DNA of 64,000 nucleotides from Hyposmocoma kahamanoa (taxonomy: Eukaryota; Arthropoda; Insecta; Lepidoptera; Cosmopterigidae). The stretch spans positions 906,796-970,795 of the forward strand of contig NW_020655550.1 of assembly GCF_003589595.1 (NCBI RefSeq), given 5' to 3'. Each line of letters starts with the position of its first letter. The first letter of the stretch is position 1. Below are positions 13,146-25,125 of this stretch, piece after piece. Under the pieces are notes generated by a model. That model ran no database searches, had not been told where the DNA came from, and saw only the letters and a list, made by a program, of their open reading frames with translations. Made by a program: the position numbers and the translations under genes.

Positions 13146-13796
13146 CGTATAGCCGTCAGGGGTCTATTCTAAGGATAGGGTTTATACCACTTCATTTAAA
13201 GTTTTAGGTTATTTATATTACAACATACGTAGAAGACAAAATGTAATTTTCTTAGTAAAATTACGATACAATAACAAAGAAATAATATTTACTCAATAAT
13301 CATCACCTATAATAGTATAGGCAATGGTATAATGGTTTAGGCCAAGGAGTTCACACGTTTTCTAAGGTTTGCGACTCTTCTTCAAGTGCAGCTTTCATCA
13401 CGTTGTTTTTATTACGTAAACACTATATTGTACCACTAAACAAATTACAGATTTTGAGAAACAATGTTAGTGTACAAAGGCGAGTTTATCCCAAAAAACA
13501 TTTCTTTTAGCTAACCTTTTTATTGCTACTAACATTCACAAATGTACGTAATTTAGACATTTAAGTCATTTTAATATATAATTAATTGAGAAGCAGTCGT
13601 TTACAAAATATAAAATTAATTATTTTTACAGTGCCAATCTCGTCACGTGGGTGATGTCATGCGACGAAGGAGAGCCATCTCCAAGAGCCTTTGTAAACTA
13701 CTGCCAGCAAGTGAGGTGTGGGTCATTCGACAACAGTTATTCGCTATTATTATATAACGAAAGAATAATAGTTGTTGCTTTGTCTCTAAAACAGAC

Positions 13797-13920
13797 AGTC
13801 ACCTGACAGGAGTCGAACCTGCTTCTGTACCACACCAAAACGACTTTTTCATAGAATTCCTACGAAGATCTGTCACAAACGCATAGAAAAATTCGTAAGC
13901 TCTGTTGACTACACCTGCTT
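13797..13920 (-). repeat. tRNA-like SINE head
   Basis: CACCTGACAGGAGTCGAACC is an inverted B box (GGTTCGACTCCTG). Reading leftwards from 13920 gives a ~120-bp Pol III-type head, directly beside a family A copy. Folding does not suggest an intact tRNA. Confidence 0.45.
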
Positions 13921-14217
13921 TTTTGTCATACCAAGTAATGGCACGAGAAAGTCGTGCACCTGGTGGTACGCGACACGCCTGTCCATAACAGTTGCAGTGC
14001 ACTCAGTGTTTTAAATCACAAAGACCCGAGGAGCACTGCCACTGCGCCCGTCTCCGTGTGAGACATAAGTTAACAAGTCCTATGTGCCTGTAATTTCAAC
14101 AGCACCCTTACCCTTCAAAACCGTAACCCAATAATATTCACATTACTTCTTGGCGGCAGAAATATGTAAAGTAGCAGTACTGCTCTGGACAAACTCTTTC
14201 ACAAGGAGCTCTACTAA
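13920..14217 (-). mobile_element. Family A retroposon copy
   Basis: A reverse-oriented copy: GCACCTGGTGGTACGCGACA near the left end, TTGGCGGCAGAAATATG in the middle and CACAAGGAGCTCTA at the right. The 3' tail region (left) is degenerate. A tRNA-like SINE head lies immediately to its left. Confidence 0.75.
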
Positions 14218-14285
14218 ATTAGTTAAAATGTTGTTAGAGCGGTCACCCTGACATGGCACAGAAGTAAGTTCGTCGTGTCAGATCG

Positions 14286-14385
14286 ACGGAATTTTTCTTT
14301 GTGTTCTATCTTTGTATTAATAAAATTAAAACAAAGTAGTGGAGCAATTAAAAAAAAAATTAATATCGTGGTGGTAAAACACAAT
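14286..14385 (+). repeat. SINE family B fragment (3' half)
   Basis: GTGTTCTATCTTTGTATTAA, AAAGTAGTGGAGCAAT and AATTAATATCGTGG match the 3' half of the 30.7-kb copy. Confidence 0.55.
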
Positions 14386-16468
14386 AATATTCATTACAAT
14401 CAATAAGACAGTTACTTACTTACGTACTTTTGGGGTTAATTATGTTAAACACATCGTCCGAATGGCTTGATTCCGAACTTTATGTTCTATGTCTTAGTGT
14501 ACCATTCATTTTCACTAAATTTGTAGTTACGTCATTATTGTAAGGACGATACTTCAAAAACACACTTCAGGTAGGAAATATTCTAAGTGTTATATCACGC
14601 ATCTTCATGTTTCTGCGTGTTTAGTCGTGACCCTATTGAACTAGTAACCATATTGTAGTACAATTTAAAAAATCGTACTGTAAATTACATGTAGGTATCT
14701 TCATTATTTAATAGATGGAAAAATTTGACACTGAACTGGTAAACTGCCTACCACTGCTTTAAACAAAGTATACCAATATATACCAAACAGAAACTTTAAA
14801 AAGCCGATTGCCTTATTTCGGGCTAAGATACAATGAAAGGCATCATTCATAGAGATGCTATGAATACTTATGTACATTAATTTCGAAACGAAAACCTTTG
14901 GTGGATAAGGCAAAAATTTAAAATATGGTAGTTTATTTTTTCCATGAAATCATAGGTGTGTACTTTTGTAGCTTAACTATAATACAAAAGACAAGTGAAG
15001 ACAATATCAGTGCTACCTCTATTATTATAGTATAGAAATAGACAATGCGACGACGGAGTATAAATTATATCGTCACATATATAAAGTTTTTTAAATTAGA
15101 TTAAGTAGAAATTAACTCCGAATCAAAATATTCCTGTTGTCTAATATAAACGAATCTCGGAGAAATCTAAGATAAAAGACTAGATAGATCAATCAAATAT
15201 TGTAGAAACAATACTTGACTTGTAATTATACAAGTTTTATACAATCACATGCGAACAATTATAATAACATTTTATATCAATGCAGGTATAATGGTGTTTT
15301 TTCATCGATCGATTTGTGTCATATATGTAATCGGTCAATTCGAGATTAATGGGCCATCGACATTCAAACCTGAAGTACCACATCAGAAGTACTATTTCCA
15401 CAGTACCGTATCCACACAATCTAATCGTAGTCCATTACATCCTACCAGAACTAATGCATGCGGTCTTATCATAATTTGAATCGACGTTTTGGATGACTTT
15501 TGTATGACAAACCAGTGTTTTCTTATACGGTTATTAATTTCTAGCATAGCTGTACCATGAATATCATTGTGCTCATTAAACGGTCACTGGTTTACTCAAA
15601 AGGCTGTCTAGGATTTCTTAACTAAGACAATGTAACTTATATTTCTATAACATTCTATAACACTAATTTCTTTTTTGTACATTAGAAACGTTAACAACTT
15701 ACAAGTGACTGTGGATGACGATTTCCTTACAATAAGAGTTCCTAAAAATTGTATTCAATTTATAACATAAGTTAAGTATATACACAACGAAATGGTTTAT
15801 ACGTTAAACAATTACAAAGATACAAAGATCATCTAACATAATAGGTGCCGCATCATAGTGTAATCGCGTCAGAAGCACACAGGTTGGGAGTCCAAAGACT
15901 TTCCCCCTCAAACAATCAATTCTACAGCAGCGTTGTCCTCTGTTATCAAAGTCATCAAGTCACAGGTCATCTACGCATTTAGCTTAAATCCTAAGCACCA
16001 ATAACCTATTGTTCGACTGTACTCGCTACTTATATAAAAGCCACGGTTGCTTCCATATTGGCATATTGCGAACCCTACATGGTTAGGACCTAATGACCTA
16101 CGACATTTCAACCGCTCCCTCCTTTTCCAATACACGAAGTGGGAAAAAGATAGAAGATTACCATAATAGAATATCGGTTTGTTTGTTTTATTCGATTTGT
16201 AAGTGGCTACGATTCAGTATCTACTGCAGTTTCTCATATTGTTTCTTTAGTAGCGTGTAGACGCGTCATTTTTTGTTCCTTGCTTATAGTTTCCCACGGG
16301 ATTACTAAAGGTATTTCATGATAAAGTTTTGGTAGTAACGTGGGAATACTTACTTTTTGACAGATGAGGACGTTGATATTTTCAAGCTTTGATTGAGAAT
16401 ATCGTGATAACAATACTTGGAGTATCTTTTCAATAAATAAATATATTTCAATATATAATTTCGGAGCA
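14386..16468. other. AT-rich stretch, nothing recognised
   Basis: Only short AT-driven ORFs; no repeat family identified. Confidence 0.5.
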
Positions 16469-16799
16469 CTAGAGCTCCATGTGTACGTTTGTCTAGGGAA
16501 ATATTGCTACCTTACCTATTTCTGCCGCATTACTGCGCTTCGGTTTTGAAGTGTAAGGGTGCTGGTGAAATTATAGGCACTTGAGATTTGTCGACTTTTT
16601 TATAATAAGTCATGCGCCTGGTGGTAAGCGACACGCCTATGCATCCGACTAATGTATCAGGGTGATGAGCGCAGTAGCAATATCCCTCAGATATTTGCGA
16701 TTTAAAGTTCCAAGTGGCACTACAACTGATATGGACAGGCGTGTCGCTCACCACCAGGCGCACAACTTGTTCGTCCCGTCCCTTAGTACAATAAAAAAA
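16469..16799 (+). mobile_element. Family A retroposon copy with an inverted fragment inside
   Basis: The plus-strand copy runs from AGAGCTCCATGTG to the tail at 16799. At 16596-16649 it is interrupted by a reverse-oriented 3' piece of the same family (tail T-run, then CATGCGCCTGGTGGTAAGCG). CGAC occurs on both sides of the insert, consistent with a short target-site duplication. Confidence 0.75.
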
Positions 16800-17236
16800 T
16801 CTCTATGTCTCGCTTAAAAATATTTCCAACAAATTATATAATTAAAAGAAATGTCTGTTCTGATCATTATACATCTCATACAGACTGCACTATCTTAATA
16901 CCCTACAGTTTACTCTCGTAATAAGCTAAACAGCAAAGATATCGAGCCTCATAACAAGGGCTTTAACTCATAGCAATTACATTGCTTTTATCAATAATAG
17001 CACAAAAAACAAAATTGTGTCCAATCACCGACCGATCGAACGTGGACGTAATCACTTTAATACACGTCCTTAGTGCAACTAGGGACCAAAATTATTGAAG
17101 CGTTAAAAATAGTAATTTGTGTATGTACTCAAAATGTTCGGTCGTAACATAAAGTTGGATAACGTTGTCGATTGAGTGTAATATAATAGAATTGTTATTA
17201 AATTTATGTTGTTTTATAAAGTTTTTTTCAAAATCC

Positions 17237-17528
17237 GTTGTAGCCTAATGGTTTGACCTACTGCCTCTCAAACAGAGGGCCGTGTGTTCGAAACCGCGCT
17301 CGCACCTCTGAGTTTATCGGAATTTATGAGCGAAATTTAATTAAAAATTTATTTCGGTGAAGGAAAACAACGAGACGAAACCTGCATGTCGAAGAAGGTT
17401 CACAACCCTCTGGAAAACGTATGAAGTCCCCAACCTGATTTGAGCCACCAGTTCGAACTAAGGCCTAAACCCTCGCCTAAAATGAGATCAGTGCCGGCAA
17501 TGGGACGTATAAAAGGGTTGATGATTTA
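17237..17528 (+). mobile_element. tRNA-derived SINE, full-length degenerate copy
   Basis: The head GTTGTAGCCTAATGGTTTGA carries an A-box-like sequence and GTGTTCGAAACC is the B box; the body includes GGTGAAGGAAAACAACGAG. The end AATGGGACGTATAAAAGGGT is followed by GATGAT. The layout (Pol III head, body, trinucleotide tail) matches a widespread lepidopteran SINE as remembered. Confidence 0.75.
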
Positions 17529-18070
17529 TGTTGTTTTACATATCGAGATGGGAGTTGACAGGATTTATTTTCATCCTATTTCTATTTACCATTAGTAAAT
17601 TTCAATTGTTGTTCGTAGTGCAGAATCTCAGGCATAGTTTTCCAACAACAATACGTTCTCTCTGTATATTCATTGGGGACACTATATACTACTATTATAT
17701 TTCGATGAAAAAATCATTTCCAATAACAAAGGAGGAACGAAAATATCGTCACAATTTCACAATCACAATTTTGACTAAAAAATGGTGTCACACCAGAAAG
17801 GAATGAAAATTATACAAACAAACGTAAGCGCTACAAATTCAATCGATATAACTCTAAATTACATACAACGACGATTCAATATTTGCTTCAATAACAATAA
17901 AATTGTGATATGATGTGACGTATTCCATACGTCACAGCACCATAATTGTATCCGCTTAGATACTAAGTACTAGATTTCATCACTCAGTTGTGAGTAAACA
18001 ACAATATATTAAACTTTATCTAAACATTTTTAAAATTTGTGCTTTTTCACAGAACGTTTATATTATTTAC

Positions 18071-18500
18071 TTTTTTATGTTACCAAGTGACGGGACGAAC
18101 AACTCGTACACCTAGTGCTGAGCAACGCGCCTGTCGATAAAGTTCTGAGGAACACTGTGCTCGTCACCTTGAGACACAAGTTGACAAGTCTCATGTGCCT
18201 GTAATTTCACCAGCACCCTTTTATCCTTCAAAACTGAAACGCAGTAATAACGCGCACACACTCATAGCCTAGGGAAATCCTATCAAAATCACATGGACAC
18301 ACACACATGGACAACCACAAATTACATTCAAACTCACGAGAGAAATAAATGTAGGCCATACAAATTTCTCCCGGCACGGTAATGAACCTGGGACCTGGAT
18401 CCGTTCGGCCACGGAGGCAGTAACCCTCACATTACTGCTTGGCAGCAGAAATAAGTGCGGTGGCAGTACTTCCCTGTACGAATTCTTTCATGAGGAGCTA
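18071..18500 (-). mobile_element. Family A retroposon copy split by a SINE
   Basis: The minus-strand copy covers 18071-18250 and resumes at 18423-18500. The two parts are colinear with other copies, and the 170-bp gap is a CA-rich-tailed SINE (18251-18422). The nesting shows the family A copy is the older insertion. Confidence 0.75.
18251..18422 (-). mobile_element. CA-tailed tRNA-related SINE nested in family A
   Basis: It shares GACAACCACAAATTACAT, AATGTAGGCCATACAAAT, CTCCCGGCAC and a terminal GGAGGCAGT with copies at 8993-9190 and 61204-61390. In the 61.2-kb copy an inverted B-box-like GGAATCGAACCC is visible; here it is mutated. GCAGTAA flanks both junctions but may partly be SINE sequence. 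Confidence 0.65.
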
Positions 18501-18651
18501 TAATGCTACCAAAACCTTTTTTCTTACCACTACACGTCTTTTTCATCTTCAAATCTATATCAGAGCGGTTACACTCTCTATGACCACGGTTTGACTAGCA
18601 AGTGGTAGTTGAAAGCTTTAAGAACGTACATGTCTACCCCTTAATTTATGG

Positions 18652-18705
18652 ATTTTTTTATAACACCTAGTGACGTTACGAGCAAGACGTGCGCCTAACA
18701 ACAAA
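18652..18705 (-). repeat. Family A 3'-end fragment
   Basis: A short reverse-oriented tail: T-run, then CCTAGTGACGTTACGAGCAA and GTGCGCCTAACAAC. It is strongly 5'-truncated. Confidence 0.5.
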
Positions 18706-18889
18706 TTTTCCATCCTCTAAGGTTACCCCCTTTCGTTCTTAAAATGACTGTAGACGCCGTTCTTAGACTTGAAAAGAAGAGTAAAAGGTCCTGTCGTGAT
18801 GTGAAACTTGTTATACCTTATAAACTTTATTATGTTACTGAAATTATGCTGCAGTCATGTCATTCTTATTGACGATCGTCGACCATTAT

Positions 18890-19000
18890 ACGACTCCACC
18901 TCTGGGTACGGGTATCCTTTAAAAAGAGGGTTTAGGTTTTAGTCCGCCGCGCTTGATCAATGCGGTTTGACGATTTTGCACGTTATCCAAGAGTTGTGAA
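18890..19000 (-). repeat. SINE 3' fragment (17237 family)
   Basis: The left part reads CATTATACGACTCCACCTCT and GGTACGGGTATCC, then TTTAGTCCGCCGCGCTTGAT and CAATGCGG: the reverse complement of the 3' half of this SINE type. The head is missing. Confidence 0.6.
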
Positions 19001-19123
19001 CGTTCTTTTTTCTTGTTTTCCTTTACCGTAAGCCAAAAGCATTACTATCGAACATTTACAAATGCATTGGGAATTACATTATTTTTTCGTCTAACTTAAA
19101 TCGAAGTCTGTTCTGTCTGTTTT

Positions 19124-19398
19124 TTGAAACAAACCAACGTTTGCCAGCTAGTCCGCCGTGACCATGGGACCCGTAGAGGGCAGTAAACGTTGGTTTGTTT
19201 AATAAACAAATATACATAATATAATATACGCGATGTAGATACGAAAAGTTTTATTTCCAATATGTAACAATCGCGGAAATCCGAGAACTCGATATATGAA
19301 TGCACTAATCTTAAAATCATTGGTACCTGCCCAGGAATCATAACCGTCAACCTCGGAATTGAAAAGCAATCGTTCTCCTACTAAGCTACCACCGCTCC
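19124..19398 (-). mobile_element. SINE with hairpin 3' end (AAACGTTGGTTTGTTT)
   Basis: The tRNA-like head on the minus strand starts near 19398 (GAGCGGTGGTAGCTTAGTAG, then GGTTATGATTCCTGGGCAG). The body has CGAGTTCTCGGATTTCCGCG and TTGTTACATATTGGAAATAA. The left end is a 16-bp perfect inverted repeat, AAACAAACCAACGTTT at 19124 and AAACGTTGGTTTGTTT at about 19185, around a ~45-nt loop. Related copies lie at 1286-1390 and 59855-59975. Confidence 0.65.
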
Positions 19399-20298
19399 AC
19401 AAGATATTTTATTATAAATTAAATACATTAAAGAGATTTTGAAGTTCAAATTAACCATTTGAGATACTACTTTAGGTAATAAGTATATTAGTGCTTAGCA
19501 TTTTATATCCAATAGCTCTTCGAATTTGACCTACCAATGAAGTTGTGTTGCACCAAAGTGTACTTACATGCCTGCCAGTCAGATTGTATCATCCGAAATC
19601 AGTATGCCTACTAAATTCTGATTTGACAAACGACAACGAAAATGGTTAGCGAAGCTACTACTAAAAACGTATTTATACGTAGTTTAGTTATATGTGCGTA
19701 CATTTATATGTTTTGGTTTCATACTTAGTCCCCGATACTCACTGAGATGTACTCGTAGCAGTAACTACGCTCCACCCATGCCTATATTTGGTGTTTTATG
19801 AAATACCCGTCAGCGAATGGTATATACGTAATTGGGAATGCTAATGAAGATGTTTTAGCATACCATTTTTAGTTCACCAATACCGTAAAAAAGGGTATGT
19901 TGAATACATCCAAGTACAGATGACACTAAAGTGTATGGCGCGGTCCTTTTTTTACAAAAGTTATTGAGATCATACATGAAATTTTCTAATGGAAACCTTA
20001 AAAAATGCCTTAAATGATTTAAAGACACATTTAAATCTTGAAACCCATTACATAAGCATTATGGAGTAATGTACAACATTGGTATATTAGTAGAAAATTC
20101 TGGATTATAGACACGAATGTGTAAAAATTTTAGTTTTAAAACGGTATCGTGACGTAATGACGGAGTTAACAAGCATACATTTTTTAAGTTGTATAGTCTA
20201 AACTTGTCCTGTGATGATTTTTCTTGTTTAGTTTCTATAACCCCATTACAGCATTGTCACAACAGTGGTAACAATTTTTATATGTTTTGTATACGCAG
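19399..20298. other. Sequence immediately upstream of the dysf start exon
   Basis: No transposon recognised. A T-rich tract before 20298 fits an acceptor. If the leader at 7641-7991 is not used, a promoter could lie here, but no TATA/initiator pair is convincing. Confidence 0.4.
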
Positions 20299-20420
20299 GC
20301 GTAATCGCGACACCGGCCAGGACGGTAGACACGGCGCCGTGCTAATGATGCGAACGATCGGGGCGCCGGACGCCAGCGACAGCGCGCCACTGTCACACCT
20401 ACCCCCTCATACAAGCCACC
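20299..20420 (+). other. dysf: 5' UTR part of the dysf start-codon exon
   Basis: A plausible acceptor (T-rich tract, then ATACGCAG) ends at 20298 and a locally GC-rich exon follows. It carries two near-tandem out-of-frame ATGs (20345, 20348) before the main start at 20421. That reading frame has no stop before the donor and continues open through the bHLH exon, making an overlapping upstream ORF. The exact 5' boundary is inferred from the splice consensus only. Confidence 0.6.
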
Positions 20421-20431
20421 ATGTTCACCAG
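20421..20431 (+). CDS. dysf: dysfusion coding exon 1, start codon (M-F-T-R)
   Basis: These 11 coding bases give Met-Phe-Thr plus two bases of an Arg codon, completed by the first base of the exon at 52376. The start is chosen because ATG at 20421 sits in a strong GCCACCATG context, is the first in-frame ATG after stops at 20343 and 20346, and is followed at once by a GT donor (CCAG/gtaaca) whose phase fits the bHLH exon. Joining them gives an MFTR-FDQGKSTKG start with no frame correction. The join over 31.9 kb is inferred from phase, signals and the family's short N-terminus; no transcript was available. An alternative first exon elsewhere cannot be excluded. Confidence 0.8.
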
Positions 20432-22224
20432 GTAACAAAATATGACATTTAAAAGCTATTAACTACTGCAGCTAGATTGAACATAAAATGCGCACGGTTA
20501 GAGTCATGTGGCTCCACTGAGACAACGCCACTGTCATGTCTGCCCCCGCATTAAAAAGTCACCTGATTCGTGAAGTAGCAAAAATGTGACATGAATGTTG
20601 GACATTCATTAGTGGATGTGGCCACTACAATGTTCATCCATCTCTGTACTGGGCTTCAGGCTTCAACTCATTTCGCATAGTAATTTTATCTTTCATCAGA
20701 ACCTTGTGTCACTAGGTATAATTTGCAAGCTTTTTTGTCTAACAAATTCTAACCAACACACAAGTGTGTTTTATTTTTCAATATTAGTGAAACCACCTGC
20801 TGTATTCTATGGGTAGTTAAATGTTAGGTCGATGAATTGATCTTACAGTAATTTTTGACTTTGCTAATAATATTTAATATTTAAAACACACGAGTAAAAA
20901 ACCAAATAAAATAACACATGACATCGCCACCAAAATACCGTACAAACAGTTTCAATCGTGATTTTCATGTCCTTACAGAGGACCTTGCAAACAATATAGT
21001 GTAAATTCAAACAAATTGTATGATTTCGATACATAATTAGCATCATTTTTTTACCATTGTCAAAGTTACAACACAATTAATTTTCCTAAATATACCTACC
21101 TACTACTCGTACGGTGCTGTGCAAATATTTGTAATACGTTTAAGCATGTTGTAACAATTTATAGTAGAGTCAGAAATTCTACATTAGCAGTGTAACAGGA
21201 TTTCAAGCATTTTCCCGTAACGTCACATTATTATTATTTATTAAAAATATAAGGAACAATTTTGTGCAACAAATGGGGAACAGCGAACCAATATCATTCA
21301 ATTATAAATTTACTACTATAATACAATCTCCAACCGGCACGTGAAGTACATAAATGTAAGAAATCTTCACTGCCTTTTTTTGTCTTTGTGTTTGTCTACA
21401 ATATGACGAATCTCTATTGTCCTTGACAACTGCGCCAAATGTGAAAGGTGTGGGAATAACTCTACCTGAAGTATCGAGATTCCTTAGACTATTCCTTTAT
21501 TTTTTCCCATCCTCTAAGCAAGATTCAAATACATAAACTAAACTGTCGACGACGTCTTTAAAAAGGGCCAGATTAAAAAATACCGCATTAATGCTAAATA
21601 AAATGTGCCAGAATCAAAGTTCTTCATTTAGAGATCCACAATCTCTTACAACCCCAATGGTAATCAAACGTGACAGTATCTATAAAACGATGTACATCTG
21701 TATAAAGAATATGAATAGTCATGCCGTTGCTTCATCACTTCAACGTCACAAAAGAATGTCGATTTCAAAAATTAGTGTAATTTCGTAGGTTCTAAAATTG
21801 TCTCACTTCAACTTTACGCAATTTATTAGAACATTTCACAAGTTCGCAACGTTCGCATATGACGCTTATGACGCGTCATTCTATCATAATTTACTGTCTA
21901 TTTGACACTTTGTTAACGTCATATAAGTATTATATATTATTTCCATTATAAACTCAATGTGGTATACCCATGTGATTTCTACGTCGATCAGTAGTCACTT
22001 GGTCATTCTACACTAACAAAAAGACTGACACATTCTTCTTCTTAGCGAGTCGACGACTCCCGAGACTGCCAATGTTGGCTTTAGAAAGGATTTATGTGGA
22101 AGTGCCAGCGCACGAGGATTGGAAACCAGATCTGCCATCCATGTCAGTTAATTTGACTGCCTGGTTGTACACCAAATATAAAACTTGGAACGCAACTAGA
22201 GCAATGGTGACATAATATGCTGCA
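20432..22224. other. Intron start, few features
   Basis: Apart from short ORFs, nothing is recognised. The segment 22050-22200 just before the LINE end may belong to the same or another degenerate repeat. Confidence 0.4.
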
Positions 22225-22355
22225 AGATGGACGGACGACCTGAGAAAGATGGCCGGCAGCGGTTGGATGCGGGCGGCACAAGACCGACCGAGTCGGCGTC
22301 ATTAAGGGGAGGATTATGATTAGCAGTGGATGCGTGTAAGCTGATGATGATGACC
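22225..22355 (+). pseudogene. LINE C-terminal end with GAT-repeat tail
   Basis: The plus-strand frame reads RWTDDLRKMAGSGWMRAAQD and RPSRR, then stops, QWM, and ends in TGATGATGATGA. This is the RWxDDL..VAG..WM..AQDR..W C-terminus of RTE-type LINEs with their usual microsatellite tail. It is severely 5'-truncated and contains stops. Confidence 0.7.
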
Positions 22356-24125
22356 CAACTTGCGCTCGAAGTCTGCTTAACGACTTCTAGACTGGCCAAG
22401 GCTGGTCCTGTTTAGAGTTGTTTCAACAACGAAATGTATGAACACTGAATAATAGAACATCACAATTGCTTATTTTAAGATTCAAAGTAGAGTAGCCTAG
22501 TGACGTAGCTCAGGTCGCGTAGCTCAAGTGCTTTATAAATATAAACTGGGATTATCTTCATAACTAGATATTTATTGTGTTTCTCACATATACACTTTTG
22601 GAGGCTACTTCTAGATCTGCCAAGATTCTTCTTTTCTCTATCCTATTTTTTTAAATACATACTAAACACAAACATGTCTATCTCCTCCATGCGCAAGAAA
22701 AGTACTGCAGTAGCAGTAAGAGGTAAATTGTTATGAACAATGATTTTGGAGACAACATTTCTCATACATAGATCATTCAAATGGGCCCTGATTTTTTTCT
22801 ACACCGCAAGTCACTCAAAATGTAATGCGCGTAAGACCATTACGGAATTACAGGTAAGTTGTACACGGCTTGCTACATACGAGTATTACGGAGAAACACT
22901 GATAGAGCTATACAAAGAGTCAAAATTCATTGTTGAACTTGGTAGGTCAATGGTTGAACGTTGTATTTTACGTTATTTCATTAGCGTTTAAGCCATTTTA
23001 AAAAGTTATAGTTTCTATAACTTATTATTATTAACGTTATTATAAAAAAAACTTAGTTTTGGCTGAGTATACAAATCGATGTGTTTTTACAATTGGTAAA
23101 GTGTTGTGTGTTTTCTGTGTTGGATAAATTTGTCTACAGTCGATTAGATACCATCAATTTTCATACTAATTAAATTCATGCTCTTTACTCTATAAGTACG
23201 TTAAACAGGCGGTTAAGTGATTTTTTATTCCATTTGGTGTTTTATCAATTCAAATTAGCCATTTATTTAATTCGGCTTAAAAAATTCAACAAAGTTTAAA
23301 AAATATTATTTACCGAAATGCTTTCAAGCCAACTACAAAGTGCTCATTTAAATACCTTTGTAGTCAGTGAAGACTCCATGTTATACAATACAAGTTCCAA
23401 AAAAATACAAAACTAGATAATGTGACCAGGAGTGTACTCAACCATCGCTTAGGTTTAATGTGAGCCATTTATATTAGACCAGAGATGACTTGCTCTTTTT
23501 GCCACAGTTGGTTAAAAAGCCAACGCATTTTATGTAGTATTCCGTAATTATATTGGACGACATCCATTACAGAAAGTGGTGGAAAAAATTGATGGACGCA
23601 AAACGTTTGTCTTATATGTCTTATTTTCCTTGTATAAAAAAAGTTTTGTATTTTTTCTTTACAAGGTACAGTTGCAAACAAAATAGTCTAACATAAAATA
23701 TAATATTTTTATGTCTATGTCCCGTTGATCGTTGCATCACTAGTTCATTAATCATACACCATTGGTACAAATAAGTATACAATCAGATGTCATGCTGTAT
23801 TTAATCCGAGCACGTGGATACTCGATGTTCCACTTGATAGTGAGAGACGTAAGCCGATCAGTCAGCGCAGGTTTAATACATAAGTGTATTCGATGACTAA
23901 AATGCTTAAAAATTTAATTTTATATTACCATTTTCGTTACTTTTTTTACTGCAGTTTTGATTTTAATATTTATAAGCCAATGTAACTTAAATGAAGTAGG
24001 ATTGTAGGATATAACTTTCGGTTTTTTTTGTGTGGAAAAGGACTGTCCACTTGAATTTCACAGCTACTTTAACTTAGCAATGTCAAACCAGTCCCTTAGG
24101 CTGTCCTACAGCATCTTTCAAGTGC
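22356..24125. other. AT-rich intronic stretch, nothing recognised
   Basis: No coding or repeat signal beyond chance ORFs. Confidence 0.5.
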
Positions 24126-24403
24126 TGTGAAACACTTCATCCAGGGAAGTATTGCCACCTTATCTCTTTCTGCCGCCAAGCAATAATGTGAGTATTACTG
24201 CGTTTCGGTTTCGGTGGATAAGGGTGCTGGTGAAATTACAGACACACTTGATGGACTTGTCAACTTATATTTCAAAGTGACGGGCGCACTAGCCACTACC
24301 TCATGATTTACAGCTCTGAGTGACACTGCAACTGTTATGGACAGGCATGGCGCTTAGCACCAGACACACAACTTTTTTGTCTCGCCGCTTAGTATCATAA
24401 AAA
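24126..24403 (+). mobile_element. Family A retroposon copy
   Basis: It runs from CATCCAGGGAAGTATTGCCA to CGCTTAGTATCATAAAAATA, colinear with the reference copy. Its 5' flank differs from other copies, showing a different truncation point. Confidence 0.75.
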
Positions 24404-24906
24404 TAGGTGCACGCAACTCTCATAATATGTCAACTCACATATAATTATGTCTATGCAATCTATTTCAACTTTCTGGGATTGCCTTTGAAATCAGTGTGTC
24501 ATTCAGCTTACCTTATACCGTGATTTTAAGGAAATTCAACTACATCATTGTGTCTCAAATACATACACCAAACCTTTAGTCTACGACTATACTTTGACAA
24601 GTAAACAAAGTCTGGTGACATCTTTGACATGCGGCTGACATCTCAGCCAGCGGGGTGTTTTGACAATCGTACGATAATGAAGCGTGGTCTAATTAACCTA
24701 TTGTATTAGCCTAAACTCATTAGGTGTAATGGAACGTTACTTCGCCTTTAATTATAGATGTGCGATAAATCTATTAAGAGTTTCATGTTGTGAAATTGTA
24801 ATAAATTTATTTTTGTTGTCTAACAGAATATGACAGTCAATGACAAATTTTGGTATTTTAGTGGTAATTTTCGGTCATTTTCATTATTTTGTGACTTTCT
24901 ATATTA

Positions 24907-25125
24907 TAGCTGGTGCCCGCGATTTCATTTGAGTAGAAGAATTAATTTGAGTATATTATACTAATTTTCACATTTTTATTGGTTTTCCATACAAACTTTC
25001 ATCTCCAATTTCAGTCCCGTTAAGATTTATTTTTTGACAAAATTAGCCTATGTCCTTCTCCTAGATCCCATCTATTCCTATACCAAAATTTAGGCGAGAA
25101 AACGTAACAGACAGAATTACTTTCG
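24907..25125 (+). repeat. Interspersed repeat beginning TAGCTGGTGCCCGCGAT
   Basis: It contains GGTTTTCCATACAAACTTTC, CTATGTCCTTCTCCTAGATC, ACCAAAATTTAGGCG and AACGTAACAGACAGAATTAC, then TTTCGCA. A second, inverted copy lies at 57890-58145. The class is recognised as common in Lepidoptera; superfamily not assigned. Confidence 0.6.
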
